Origin: Hymenobacter telluris
Lineage (GTDB): Bacteria > Bacteroidota > Bacteroidia > Cytophagales > Hymenobacteraceae
Reading direction: 5' to 3'
Assembly: GCF_017313265.1 (NCBI RefSeq)
Contig: NZ_JAFLQZ010000005.1
Location: 1 to 64,000, forward strand
Length of the DNA: 64,000 nucleotides
Made by a program: the position numbers and the translations under genes. Below, piece by piece: positions 44,401 to 52,383 of this stretch (its first letter is position 1; every line of letters begins with the position of its first letter). The notes under the pieces were generated by a model that saw only the letters and a program-made list of their open reading frames with translations, was not told the origin of the DNA and made no database searches.

Positions 44401-45810
44401 GTTACGGGCACGGCCGGTGGCAGCTTCTCCAGCACAGCCGGTCTGACGCTCGATGCTACAACTGGCGCTATCAACCTGGCGACCAGCACACCGGGCACTT
44501 ACACCGTGACCTATAGCGTAAGCGGCCCTTGCCCGTCATCGGCTACGGCTACCGTAACGGTTACTGCTCCCGCTACGGCCACGTTCAGCTACGCCAGCTC
44601 CACGCTGTGCGTGAGCGGCACCGCCGCCACGCCAACCATTACGGGCACCACCGGTGGTACTTTCGCCAGCACTACGGGCCTGACCATCAACGCTACTACA
44701 GGGGCCATTACGCCGGCCACCAGCACGCCGGGCACCTACACCGTGACGTACAGCGTAGGCGGCAACTGCCCAGCTTCGGCCACGGCTACTGTCACTATCA
44801 CTACGGCGCCGGTAGCTACCTTCTCGTACGGCAGCGCCAGCTACTGCGTGAGTGGTACCACGCCCGCAACGCCCGTATTTGCCACGGGAGCTTCGGCCGG
44901 TACGTTTAGCTCCACGGCGGGCCTTAGCCTGAATGCCAGCACGGGCACCCTCACGCCCGCTACCAGCACGCCGGGCACCTACACCGTTACCAACACCATT
45001 GCAACCGCTGGCGGTTGCGCGGCCACTACGGCTACCTTCACCGTGACGATTACCGCGGCGCCGGTGGCTACGTTTACCTATGCCAACGCAGCGTACTGCG
45101 TGGGCACTACGGGCACGGCCGCCCCAGTGCTGGGCACGGGCGCTACGGCGGGTACCTTCACGGCTTCGGGCACCGGCCTGGTAATTTCCTCAGCCGGCGT
45201 TATCAACCTGAGCACCAGCACGGCTGGCACCTACACCGTAACCAATACCATTGCGGCGGCCGGTGGCTGCGCGGCCACTACGGCTACTTTCGCGGTAACC
45301 ATCAATGCCCGTCCAGCTCAACCGACGTTTACGCCCACCTACAACGGCGCTACTACCACGCTCACCAGCAGCAGCCCTACCGGCAACCAGTGGTACCTGG
45401 GCGGTGTGGCTATTGTAGGAGCTACCGGCCCGACCTATGTGGTGAATTCGGCGGCACAGTTTGGCTCGTACACAGTAGTAGTAACCGATCCGGCTACGGG
45501 CTGCTCGTCGTTGCCTTCGCTGCCACTCATTGTGAACAGCAGCGTGAAGCCGCTGGCGGGTTCGGCCCTGAGCGTGTTCCCCAACCCTACCGCCGACGGC
45601 AACGTGACGGTAGAACTGAAGGGCTACACCAAAGCCACCGAGCTGAACGTGTACAACGCGGTGGGCCAGTTAGTGCTAAGTACCTCGGTATCGGGTAAGA
45701 GCGGCGTGCAAACCGCTCCGCTGGATATGCGCCAGCTGCCCGCTGGGGTGTACATCCTGCGTGCCCGCACGGAGGGCGGCCTCGATGTGCGCCGCATCAC
45801 CAAAGAATAG
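38455..45810 (+). CDS. Giant T9SS-secreted surface protein with beta-helix and repeat domains
   Basis: A 2451-residue secreted protein. A long N-terminal signal (hydrophobic residues about 28-45, ending AQAQ) leads to a right-handed beta-helix, about residues 50-790, rich in Asn/Thr/Gly rungs. An Ig-like linker at about 812-935 is followed by a second beta-helix (about 940-1430) and then a CARDB-like domain from 1430. After two Ig-like modules come four tandem units starting at residues 1962, 2042, 2121 and 2205 (79-84 residues each). An Ig-like domain and the type A T9SS sorting domain (VFPNPTADGNVTVEL to VRRITK) finish it. It is exported and probably anchored at the cell surface, likely as an adhesin or glycan-binding protein. 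A 320-base leader precedes it. Confidence 0.92.
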   Translation: MQTALQTAATVPPTLVPPQQTSRWLRRLPVLALLGLLGGTAAQAQVVRTLPGDYPSLAAAITDLNTNGVPAGGVTVNIAAGYTETAANLLLTATGTNANPIVFQKAGTGANPLLTAGVGTSATLDFVLGVAGSDYVTFDGISISESAANTTATTQMEFGYALFRASATDGAQFNVIKNAVVTLNKTNANSIGIYGANSLATATAALTVTAASGINSNNKVFGNVVTNAATGIQFSGSSAAGFLDADNEIGVTAGNTVGNFGSSASAWGVGGSNQISFRISGNTINSTLNYTSATASTPVAASTVTSTLRGIYTPSGTSANIDITNNQVTVASGATTSQLSGIENGAGATAANNTINITGNTVALSYTTATTATVNGIYNSATSATVNMTGNSLSATLSNTGTTSLYYNNTSAAVTNVQNNQITSVNRTGTSGSVYGYYNNASGTGTQTVSNNTFGNVTVAGSSIYYGIYSTTAASETQVRTGNTVSNVVGGTGTIYGLYTTYGSTTSQFNGNTVSNISSGGTIYGLYFANTGFSGYAAYSNTVSGLATTGTSSTIYGIYTSPTTATVYRNKVYDLSGTGTGVTIYGIYTAGGTTVTIHNNLVGDLRAPAATGLNALAGLFLSSGTTINVYFNTVYLNATSTGATFGTSGIYFSGTPTTVDLRNNVVVNKSTAAGTGGYTAALRRAAGTAGTVPTNLGSSSNNNLYYAGAPSATNVIYVEGTTATVTNPQQTIVTYKAFAAPRETVSVTEDVAFLSTTGSNAGFLHVNTTTPTQIEAGGTPISGITTDFDGDTRNTTTPDMGADEGSFTPQDLSGPTIAYTALGNTNSTANRTLTATITDASGIGTGANAPRLYYRKNSGAYSFVNPTSVSGNDYTFTFDFAAIGGVAGFDVVQYYVAAQDNAPAQNVSSVPVGATGNNPPGTAFTGTPNQFFVQGALSGTYYVGAGTSPDPTRTYPTLTAAAAAYNNNNLGGAVTFALLDATYGTNETFPVTFNANADASATNTLTIKPNTGVTASITGSSSAGAVLQFNGTDYVTVDGSANGTTTRNLTLTSANTGSSAVVWVGSLGDAAGATNITLQNLNVVGGSVTSSTAFGIYAAGTTLSATGTGGDNDNLVIQNNAISSAYEAIYARGTSTGLLNGLQITGNQLGGSTATTTVTYRGIDVLAAAAPQISQNRVVGMQTTASISIAAIDLGSNVANAVVSRNYISNLRSTSTSGYGAYGVSISSTTGTTGNEISNNMISDIITDGDGSSTTFNPFGIRLAGGTGTKVYYNSVNLTGAFTTVTTSDLSAALLVTTSSVTGLDLRNNVLANTLTGGAGTKSYALYATVAASFGTINYNDYYVSGGNAVLAYVAADKATLADLRTTTTQDANSVSVNPGFVSAADLHTTSFDLNNVGTPVSVTVDYDGEARSATTPDLGADEFALPQTADLTPTALVGPAASNSCYSPAEPVVVTIRTVGSAAIDFSTAPATVTVVVTPPSGPAQTFTTTLNTGTLASGATQNVTLPGTLDMTAPGTYSFAVTATVTGDATPANDVLTPAPTRTVTAPAAGTLASSTTAICVSGTAALTLTGSANGSIQVQQSTDNVTFTDISGATSATFTTPVLTQTTYFRARTTCNTTVATSNVVTITVSNPQVTGTNTPVAICEGSTATLTATAATGSTIRFFDAATGGTALATGTSFTTPALTASRQYFVEAVASTQEDVGAAAYTSTGQTPQTGGALYFTATTPTTIASVTVYLNAGQAAGTVTIDLRTGSSTSGAIVSGQTTAFAVPAGPTTGVAPYVIPLNYTVPAAGAYTLHLSAASQSGLLRDNAGANLTGYPYTSPGGTISITGPSVAGFYYYFYNWQIGSSCAGTRTPIQVNVTPAPTATLPATAASCGTSAYSLTGTIGGSATTGTYTSTGTGTFSPDATTLNATYTPSAADVTAGSVTITLTAAGPAGTTCAAGTAQTVLTINPATTATFSYAAASYCQGATTNPTPTVTGTAGGSFSSTAGLTLDATTGAINLATSTPGTYTVTYSVSGPCPSSATATVTVTAPATATFSYASSTLCVSGTAATPTITGTTGGTFASTTGLTINATTGAITPATSTPGTYTVTYSVGGNCPASATATVTITTAPVATFSYGSASYCVSGTTPATPVFATGASAGTFSSTAGLSLNASTGTLTPATSTPGTYTVTNTIATAGGCAATTATFTVTITAAPVATFTYANAAYCVGTTGTAAPVLGTGATAGTFTASGTGLVISSAGVINLSTSTAGTYTVTNTIAAAGGCAATTATFAVTINARPAQPTFTPTYNGATTTLTSSSPTGNQWYLGGVAIVGATGPTYVVNSAAQFGSYTVVVTDPATGCSSLPSLPLIVNSSVKPLAGSALSVFPNPTADGNVTVELKGYTKATELNVYNAVGQLVLSTSVSGKSGVQTAPLDMRQLPAGVYILRARTEGGLDVRRITKE

Positions 45811-45834
45811 CAACGCTGCTTTCTGACATTGAAA

Positions 45835-45866
45835 AGGGCCTTCCCACTTGGGAAGGCTCTTTTTTT
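45835..45866. terminator. Terminator of the giant gene
   Basis: AGGGCCTTCCC pairs with GGGAAGGCTCT (one G-T) across ACTT and is followed by a seven-base T-run. Confidence 0.9.
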
Positions 45867-45881
45867 ATACACCCAGGTTTG

Positions 45882-45914
45882 TAGGTTATTTTTTGAAAAA
45901 GAAAAAATAACCTA
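45882..45914. terminator. AT-rich hairpin over the sdaAA stop codon
   Basis: TAGGTTATTTTTT pairs with AAAAAATAACCTA (13 bases each) around GAAAAAG. The TAG stop of sdaAA (45912-45914) lies in the arm. It may end sdaAA transcripts on the minus strand. Confidence 0.6.
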
Positions 45915-46811
45915 TGATTCGTCGGGCAGAATGTCCACGTCCTGAATCAACACCATCTTCTCGATTTCGCGGCCACGGGGGGTGTTGGCGAGGCCGCCGA
46001 GGGCGGTTTCCTTGTAGCGGGTTTCCATGCTCTGGCCTACTTCGCCCAGCGCTGCCACGCACTGGTCCACCGGAATAACCGGGTCGATGCCGGCAATGGC
46101 AATTTGGGCCGAGCTGAACGCAATGGCCGCCGCCGAAGCATTACGCACCACGCAGGGCACTTCCACCAACCCGGCCACCGGGTCGCAGACCAACCCAAGC
46201 ATACACTGGATGGTAACGGCCACCGCCGCAAACGCCTGATCAGCGGAACCGCCGAGGCAGTATACAATAGCGCCACTACCCATGGCTGCGGCCGAGCCGG
46301 TTTCGGCCTGGCAACCGCCCACGGCGCCAGCCAGCGAGGCATTTTGCTCGATGATGAGGGCAATACCCGCCGCCACCAGCAGGCCTTCCAGAATCTGGCG
46401 GTCTTCCAGCTTGTGTAATTCTTGCAACGTAACCAACACGCCGGGCAAAATGCCAGACGCCCCCGCCGTGGGAGCAGCCACCACCCGGCCCATGCACGAA
46501 TTCACCTCCTTGGCCCCAAACGCCCGCATTATCAGGTTCTTGAACTCCGGCGACAACACCGTGATGGGTGAGGCGGCAATTTTCTTAGCACCGTTGTTCA
46601 CCATACCCGAGCGGGAGGTCATGTCCTGGGTGAGGCCGGTTTGCACGGCGTCGCGCATCACGTCGTAGGCCCGCTGCAACCCATCCCAGATTTCTTCTTC
46701 GGTGCGGCCCTTCTGCTCGATTTCGTAGGCCAGCACCGGCTGGTAGAGAGGCTCGCCAGTGGCGGCACAATGGGCACGCCAAGAGGTGAAATCAGTGAAA
46801 AGCAACGACAT
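45912..46811 (-). CDS. sdaAA: L-serine ammonia-lyase, iron-sulfur type, alpha chain
   Basis: A 299-residue alpha subunit of the iron-sulfur L-serine dehydratase, which turns serine to pyruvate and ammonia. The cluster-binding Cys are in NSCMGRVV, GGCQAETG and LVCDPVAGLVEVPCVV. The one-piece E. coli enzyme is about 450 residues; here only the alpha half is present, as in Bacillus-type two-subunit enzymes, and no beta gene is adjacent. ATG 46811 is used; the longer frame adds eight residues. Its 3' end forms part of an AT-rich hairpin. Confidence 0.9.
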   Translation of the reverse strand: MSLLFTDFTSWRAHCAATGEPLYQPVLAYEIEQKGRTEEEIWDGLQRAYDVMRDAVQTGLTQDMTSRSGMVNNGAKKIAASPITVLSPEFKNLIMRAFGAKEVNSCMGRVVAAPTAGASGILPGVLVTLQELHKLEDRQILEGLLVAAGIALIIEQNASLAGAVGGCQAETGSAAAMGSGAIVYCLGGSADQAFAAVAVTIQCMLGLVCDPVAGLVEVPCVVRNASAAAIAFSSAQIAIAGIDPVIPVDQCVAALGEVGQSMETRYKETALGGLANTPRGREIEKMVLIQDVDILPDES

Positions 46812-46974
46812 GGCGAGTGGGAGTTTAGAGGGCATGTAGCTGGTGTGTACCAGCCTTTAAAACGGGAACTTCGGGTGTTTAGCCAGCTACTGAGGTAATT
46901 CGTCCAGAGCAAGCCGAATACCCTGCAAATGACTGTATTTTGGGCCAACAATCATTCAACGCTATTCGCTCATT

Positions 46975-47442
46975 TTGTTGGCTTTCTCTTCACTCCGTAC
47001 TTATACTACCGCCTGCTACCTGCTGCTAGCAGTGCCCTTCACTAGCTGTCATCTGAACTCTTCGCGCACAAACAGCGAAGAGGACAAGCAGATAGCAGAA
47101 GAGTTTTTACTGGATTATTTTTCCAATCAGCAGATGGACAGCACGGCGGCAAACTTCCGTTTATTTTCCAAGCAGTTCTGGCAGGTCTCTCCTCGCGAAA
47201 AAATGGAGAAAATGGTTGCTAAACGCAATGAAATACTGGGCCGTCTCAAAAGCACAGAATTGGGCCAATGGCAAACCGTTGTAGTCAGCGGCTCCGACCC
47301 AGCCAGCAAGTACGTGCTGCAATACAAGAACAAGTACGAAAAGGGAGAAGCCGTTGAAACCTTCACCATGCGCCGGGAGGGGGCGCATGATTCTATTCGG
47401 ATTATAGGCTACAACATCAATTCTGACGCTTTCCTGCGTTGA
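46975..47442 (+). CDS. Small exported lipoprotein of unknown function
   Basis: A 155-residue protein opening at TTG codons (46975 or 46978), with no ATG before residue 54, so a TTG start is likely. The signal segment AACYLLLAVPFTSC type ends in a lipobox Cys at residue 25. The mature part alternates charged helix (EDKQIAEEFLLDYF) and strand and resembles DUF4019/NTF2-like small lipoproteins by pattern only. It is AT-richer than its neighbours. It ends five bases before a 33-bp inverted-repeat terminator. Confidence 0.6.
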   Translation: MLAFSSLRTYTTACYLLLAVPFTSCHLNSSRTNSEEDKQIAEEFLLDYFSNQQMDSTAANFRLFSKQFWQVSPREKMEKMVAKRNEILGRLKSTELGQWQTVVVSGSDPASKYVLQYKNKYEKGEAVETFTMRREGAHDSIRIIGYNINSDAFLR

Positions 47443-47447
47443 TTGGC

Positions 47448-47522
47448 TAGCTTCCACAAAAAACGGCGGGCAGTTTACGGTGCATAGTGCCGTAAACTGC
47501 CCGCCGTTTTTTGTGGAAGCTA
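47448..47522. terminator. Perfect 33-bp inverted-repeat terminator
   Basis: Thirty-three bases from TAGCTTCCACAAAAAACGGC onward are matched exactly by their reverse complement around a 9-base loop (47481-47489). It separates two convergent genes and contains the TAG stop of msrB (47520-47522). Confidence 0.92.
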
Positions 47523-47990
47523 CACGCCAGCGGCGGCAGCTTCTTTGGTTTCGCTCACCAGCTTGATGCTGGCCGAGTTGATGCACAGGCGCAGGCCGCT
47601 CGGAGCAGGGCCGTCGGGGAAAACGTGGCCTTGGTGGGCGTCGCAGACGTTGCAGAGCACTTCCACGCGCACCATGCCGTAGCTGGTGTCTTTCTTGTAG
47701 CGGATGGCGCTTTCATCCACGGGCTGCGTGAAGCTCGGCCAGCCGGTACCCGACTCGAACTTGGTGCGCGAGTCGTAGAGAGGCGTGCCGCAGCAGATGC
47801 AGGCGTAGAGGCCGGCTTCGTGGGCTTCGCAGTATTCGCCGGTGAAGGCGCGCTCGGTGCCGTGCTGGCGGGTTACGTGGTATTGCTCGGGCGTAAGTTG
47901 GGCTTTCCACTCGGCATCGGTTTTCTCTACGCGGCGGGGCGAAGGAACTGGGTGATTGGCCAAGCGGATTACGTCGTTCCAGGTTTGCAT
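47520..47990 (-). CDS. msrB: Peptide methionine-R-sulfoxide reductase MsrB
   Basis: A 156-residue MsrB that repairs methionine-R-sulfoxide. Zinc-binding Cys are C64 and C67 (ACICC) and C113 and C116 (CNVC). The catalytic Cys is C136 in RLCINSASI. The substrate segment GTGWPSF is conserved. No signal peptide, so it is cytosolic. ATG 47990 gives the usual short N-terminus. The stop codon is inside a 33-bp palindrome shared with the previous gene. Confidence 0.96.
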   Translation of the reverse strand: MQTWNDVIRLANHPVPSPRRVEKTDAEWKAQLTPEQYHVTRQHGTERAFTGEYCEAHEAGLYACICCGTPLYDSRTKFESGTGWPSFTQPVDESAIRYKKDTSYGMVRVEVLCNVCDAHQGHVFPDGPAPSGLRLCINSASIKLVSETKEAAAAGV

Positions 47991-48092
47991 ATTGTTGGTT
48001 TTGGGGTCAGCAGGTTGGAGTCTTACAAGCAAAACGCAAACGGACCGCCGGAAGTTTACTCTGCACGGCTGAGGTTGATGGCAAAGGCTATT

Positions 48093-48923
48093 TTATAAAT
48101 CTTCATGCTCAACTTGCTCCTCAACACTGAACTTTTGCCAGTGCTGACGTGCAAACGTCAGGAATGCAGGCGGGGCAGTCCGAAACTCCGCCTCGGTTTG
48201 GTAGTAGCCTTCGGTATTACCCTGTTCTCGCTGGGCGGCACTAAGCTTATCAAGACAACAGGGGTTGCGGGGTTGCTGCTGCTGAGCCGGAACAGAATCG
48301 TACTGCACTAGGGAGGAACCGCGCAGGGCGTATTTGGCGGCACCGGCTCGCATAATCAGCTTTAGGTCGGCGCCGCTTATGTCGCCTCGGCACGCTAGAG
48401 CGTATACCAACGTGGTTTCACTACGGCCATTTTGGTCTAAATCAGTTACGGTTGTGCTACCAGGCTGGAGGCGCAGTGTCATATCAAGAGGACAGTCGGT
48501 AACGGCATCTTGGAGACGCCACAACTCGCTGTACTCTGTTTGCTTTGGCTGGCGCACGTATTGCCGGACAGCCAGGCGAGCAGTTCGCTCTAAATCCGTC
48601 ATTTCCTGCTCTTCCGTGGAATCGGAAGAGGGATTTGCCTGCTGCTTTGAGTTAGATACCGTTCGGAATGCTACCAGCATATTTTCTCCGTTGGCGTCGT
48701 TCCAGCGCCACGCTTCCAGTAGCTGCCCCGGCAGGCGCAGCTTAGCCGGAATATCAGCCAGCTTTACGGCTTGCGGGGTATAACGAGTAGTGGGCGTGCT
48801 GGGCACCGAGTCAGGAGAAACGCTGGCCGTTGCTGCCGGCGAGCCGGTTTGGGCTTGTTGGTTGGCGTTATCGGAGCAGGCTGCTAGACTAGCAAGCAGC
48901 AGAATCCATAAAGTTTTGCGCAT
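48093..48923 (-). CDS. Lipoprotein with unknown function
   Basis: A 276-residue lipoprotein. The signal peptide ends at LAAC with the lipid Cys at residue 16, followed by a Gln/Ser/Thr-rich linker. The body has WRWNDANGENMLVAF and TDLDQNGRSETTLVYALAC, a pattern of strand pairs with DxDxNGxxE turns that looks like the family labelled M949_RS01915 surface polysaccharide biosynthesis in public annotation. I am not sure of that match. It is divergent from the NAD(P)HX repair gene with only 39 bases between. Confidence 0.6.
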   Translation of the reverse strand: MRKTLWILLLASLAACSDNANQQAQTGSPAATASVSPDSVPSTPTTRYTPQAVKLADIPAKLRLPGQLLEAWRWNDANGENMLVAFRTVSNSKQQANPSSDSTEEQEMTDLERTARLAVRQYVRQPKQTEYSELWRLQDAVTDCPLDMTLRLQPGSTTVTDLDQNGRSETTLVYALACRGDISGADLKLIMRAGAAKYALRGSSLVQYDSVPAQQQQPRNPCCLDKLSAAQREQGNTEGYYQTEAEFRTAPPAFLTFARQHWQKFSVEEQVEHEDL

Positions 48924-48962
48924 TTCCCGTAAGAGCTAGGTGTATTCCAGAAGCAGCAACTT

Positions 48963-50477
48963 ATGAAAATCCTTTCTGCCGACCAGACCCGCGCCGCCGA
49001 CCAGGCCACCATCAAAGCCGAAGGCATCCGCTCCGATGAGCTGATGGAGCGCGCCGCTTCCGCTTTCAGCGACTGGCTGATGGACCGGCTAAGCCTACTC
49101 ACTCCGCACGAGGTGCATATCTTTTGCGGCCCCGGCAACAACGGCGGCGACGGCCTAGCCGTGGCCCGGCACTTGCACTTGGCGGGCTATGCCGTACAGG
49201 TGTGGCTACTGCCCGCCGACAAGTACTCGCCCGACTTCACCGTAAACCGCCAGCGTCTGCCCACCGAGGTACTGTGCACTCACTTGAAGCCCAAGAAACT
49301 ACCCTCAGTATCCCCCAAAGCTACTGTAGTAGATGCCTTGTTTGGCACCGGGCTGAGCCGGCCCCTCGCTGGCCTGGCCGCTGAGGTAGTGGAGCATCTC
49401 AATGATTCAAAGGCCACCATCTACGCCATCGACCTGCCTTCCGGCTTGTTTACCGACGCACCCCAGCCCTCAGAAAGCGCCGTGGTGCAGGCTCAGTACA
49501 CGGTAGGGTTCGAGTTGCCAAAACTAGCGTACCTGCTACCGCAGAATGCCCGGTTTGTAGGCGAATGGGAGGTGCTACCAATTGGGTTGAACACCGAGTT
49601 TATCCACAATACTGATGTGGACAACCACTTTGTCAACACTGCATTCCTGACTGGGCGCTATCCGAAACGGCCGAAATTTGCCCACAAAGGCACTTTCGGA
49701 CATGCGCTGTTGCTGGCGGGCAGCTACGGCAAAGTAGGAGCGGCGGTGCTGGCGGCGCGGGCCTGTCTGCACGGCGGCGTGGGCTTACTTACGGTGCGTA
49801 CCCCGGCCGTAGGATATACCATTCTGCAAACGGCCGTACCAGAGGCCATGGCCCTCACCGACCCAGCCACCGATTTCGTAACCGAGCTGCCCGACCTGAA
49901 GCCGTATGCTGCCGCAGGCATCGGGCCGGGGCTAGGGCAGGAAGAATCGACGGCGAATGTGCTGTGCCAGCTGCTACGGAAAGCCGCCGAAGCTTCGTTG
50001 GCGCTGGTTATTGACGCCGACGCCCTCAACATCCTGGGTACGCACCGCGAACTGCTGGATGATCTTCCTCCCAACGCATTGCTTACCCCCCACCCCAAGG
50101 AGTTTGAGCGCCTCACCGAACCCGCCCACGACGACTACCACCGGCTGGAACTACTGCGCGACTTTTGCGCCCGCCACCGCTGCTACTGCGTGCTTAAAGG
50201 CGCCTACACCGCCCTTGGCACCCCCGAAGGCCCACTGTACTTCAACAGCACCGGCAACCCCGGCATGGGCACCGGCGGCAGCGGCGACGTGCTAACCGGC
50301 CTACTCTTGGCCCTGCGCGCCGACCAGCGCCTCTCACCACTCGATGCGGCATTGCTCGGCATCTTCGCCCACGGCCGTGCCGGCGACTTAGCGGCCCAGC
50401 AAACCGGCGAAGCTGGCCTCATTGCCGGCGACATTGTACGTTTCATTGGGCCGGCACTAGCGGAGCTGGTAAGCTGA
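48963..50477 (+). CDS. nnr: Bifunctional NAD(P)H-hydrate epimerase / ADP-dependent NAD(P)HX dehydratase
   Basis: A 504-residue fusion that repairs damaged NAD(P)H hydrates. The N-terminal YjeF-N epimerase domain (1-215) has MKILSADQTRAADQ and FCGPGNNGGDGLAVARHL. The C-terminal ribokinase-like dehydratase domain (about 225-504) has GSYGKVGAAVLAARACL and NPGMGTGGSGDVLTGLL, the ADP-binding signature. Cytosolic housekeeping. It starts 39 bases from the divergent lipoprotein gene. Confidence 0.96.
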   Translation: MKILSADQTRAADQATIKAEGIRSDELMERAASAFSDWLMDRLSLLTPHEVHIFCGPGNNGGDGLAVARHLHLAGYAVQVWLLPADKYSPDFTVNRQRLPTEVLCTHLKPKKLPSVSPKATVVDALFGTGLSRPLAGLAAEVVEHLNDSKATIYAIDLPSGLFTDAPQPSESAVVQAQYTVGFELPKLAYLLPQNARFVGEWEVLPIGLNTEFIHNTDVDNHFVNTAFLTGRYPKRPKFAHKGTFGHALLLAGSYGKVGAAVLAARACLHGGVGLLTVRTPAVGYTILQTAVPEAMALTDPATDFVTELPDLKPYAAAGIGPGLGQEESTANVLCQLLRKAAEASLALVIDADALNILGTHRELLDDLPPNALLTPHPKEFERLTEPAHDDYHRLELLRDFCARHRCYCVLKGAYTALGTPEGPLYFNSTGNPGMGTGGSGDVLTGLLLALRADQRLSPLDAALLGIFAHGRAGDLAAQQTGEAGLIAGDIVRFIGPALAELVS

Positions 50478-50492
50478 CGGTGGTTGTTTAAC

Positions 50493-51401
50493 TCACCACT
50501 TCACCACATACACCACCAGAAACTGAAAGATCATCACGCCATCGGTGAGCAAGGCGAAGTAGTAGTCGGAGCGGGTTTCTTCGGCATACCAGATAGTGCT
50601 GGCCGCGGCCAGTAGCGGCAGGGTTAGCACCAGTGCCTCCGCCGTTCCTACGCCTGCGGGCACCACTATGCCCGCCAAAACCAACGCGCCCAAGGCTATC
50701 CATTTGGTGGCAGGTACGCCGAACATGCCCGGGAACGTGCGGGTACCGGTGTGGAGGTCTTTGGTATAGTCGCGGATGTCGAACACGAATGCCAGGGCCA
50801 GAATGAAGAAGAAGCGTCGTAGAAACAATACCCCCACTACCGGTCCCAAAAGTGGCTTATTGAGGTGCAGCGCGGGTACCCACACCGTCACGGCCGCCCA
50901 CACGTAGGCAATCAAAAACACTTTGAGCAGCGGCAAGTCGCGGAGGGCACGCCACTGCCCGCGCACCTTCACCACCGGCAGCGAGTAGAGCATGGAAATA
51001 GCCGCCAGATGCCCCAGAAACAGCATCAGATGTTGCCACCCATCCAGAAAAAACAACGTCCCCGACACGCCCAGCGCCACCATTGCCAAAGCCAGCAGTT
51101 CCCGGCGGTGCTCCAGCATCCAGCGCTTGCGCCCCGACAGCATCAGCGGTTGCCCGTGCTTGTAAGGTAGCACACTGTCGATGTTATAAAGGAAAAGCGT
51201 GGCCGTGAAAATCATCAGCCCCAGCCGGAACGGGATGTGCACCTGCCAGAACAGAAACGTAGACCAAGTCAGGGCCAAGGCGGCCAGCGCCAACCACGTA
51301 CTGCTATACAGCACGGCATCGAGCCCGCGCCGCCACTGTGGCACACGCACCACACCGGCATCCGGCGCAGTGCTCGACGAATGAAGTGGCTCTGGCGACA
51401 T
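50493..51401 (-). CDS. UbiA-like membrane prenyltransferase homologue
   Basis: A 302-residue membrane protein with about eight hydrophobic helices. The late motif FDIRDYTKDLHTGTRTFPGM matches the second Asp-rich motif of UbiA-type prenyltransferases, with Asp residues for diphosphate binding. The first motif is weak (YNIDSVLPYKHG), so the enzyme may act on an unusual acceptor or be inactive. Neighbours give no pathway. Confidence 0.7.
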   Translation of the reverse strand: MSPEPLHSSSTAPDAGVVRVPQWRRGLDAVLYSSTWLALAALALTWSTFLFWQVHIPFRLGLMIFTATLFLYNIDSVLPYKHGQPLMLSGRKRWMLEHRRELLALAMVALGVSGTLFFLDGWQHLMLFLGHLAAISMLYSLPVVKVRGQWRALRDLPLLKVFLIAYVWAAVTVWVPALHLNKPLLGPVVGVLFLRRFFFILALAFVFDIRDYTKDLHTGTRTFPGMFGVPATKWIALGALVLAGIVVPAGVGTAEALVLTLPLLAAASTIWYAEETRSDYYFALLTDGVMIFQFLVVYVVKW

Positions 51402-51660
51402 GTGGTATTTGTTGGCTTATTTCCTGCTTGCACTATGACTGGCACTTAATGCTGACCGTCCAACAGCAAATAACAACCAATTCTTGCCTTTTTCCTGGCA
51501 GCTCACCTCAATGGGCTGGGTTGGCTCAACCCTAGTCCGCAGGTAGATCAACGTCCTTAGTCACGCCATAATGCGAAGGAACCCACTCTACGCACACAGC
51601 AAGGCCCTCCCCGAACGTGGTTCAGGAAGGGCCTTGCTGTTGATACGCTGACGCTAGAGC
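51402..51660. other. Intergenic region without gene
   Basis: About 260 bases hold only the ppa terminator near the right end. I see no other gene or repeat. Confidence 0.4.
51596..51640. terminator. Terminator of ppa
   Basis: ACAGCAAGGCCCTCC pairs with GGAAGGGCCTTGCTGT with one bulged A, enclosing 14 bases. Confidence 0.88.
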
Positions 51661-52245
51661 TTACAGCTCAACGCCGCTGGTCTTTTCTACCGACTCCGAA
51701 GCGGCCCCGTTGGGGAATGTTTCGTTGTAGAGCTTGATGCTGTCCTCGATGATGCGGTAGGCATCCTCGCGGCCCATGAAACGCTCTACCGTTACGTGCT
51801 TGTGTTCCAAGGCTTTGTAGTCCTCGAAGAAGCGCTGCATCTCGTTGAGCGTATGCGGCGGCAAGTCGGAAATATCGTTGAAGTGATTCACCGAAATATC
51901 GTGCGCGGCTACGGCAATGATTTTGTCGTCTTCCTCGTCGCCGTCAATCATTTGCATCACGCCAATCACCTTGGCTTCCACCAGGCACATGGGTACGATA
52001 TCAACCGAACACAGTACCAGGATGTCGAGGGGGTCGTTGTCGTCGCAGTAGGTTTTCGGAATAAAGCCGTAAGCGGCCGGATAATGCACCGCCGAGAATA
52101 GCACACGGTCCAGCTTGAGCAAGCCGCTTTCTTTATCTAACTCATACTTGGCCTTCGAGCCTTTCGGAATTTCAATGATGCCGTTTACGGTTTGAGGAGT
52201 GTTGGTGCCACGCTCCACATCATGCCACGGGTTAAAATGAGCCAT
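51661..52245 (-). CDS. ppa: Inorganic pyrophosphatase, family I
   Basis: A 194-residue soluble pyrophosphatase that hydrolyses PPi. The conserved sequence [11 protein letters not shown] carries the metal-binding Asp residues, and [15 protein letters not shown] and [13 protein letters not shown] match the family. Length is normal. An AT-rich leader of about 130 bases separates it from the PafA-like gene upstream on the same strand. Confidence 0.96.
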   Translation of the reverse strand: MAHFNPWHDVERGTNTPQTVNGIIEIPKGSKAKYELDKESGLLKLDRVLFSAVHYPAAYGFIPKTYCDDNDPLDILVLCSVDIVPMCLVEAKVIGVMQMIDGDEEDDKIIAVAAHDISVNHFNDISDLPPHTLNEMQRFFEDYKALEHKHVTVERFMGREDAYRIIEDSIKLYNETFPNGAASESVEKTSGVEL

Positions 52246-52383
52246 CGAGTTATGTTTCGGTTACTTGTTACTACGGTCTAAATTTATCCTGATTTCAGGA
52301 ATAAACGTTCTTTTTAAAAGAATGGTCGTGCAAAATGCAACTATCCTTTAATATAACCAAAGGCAACTCGGTTGCTTCCGCTT

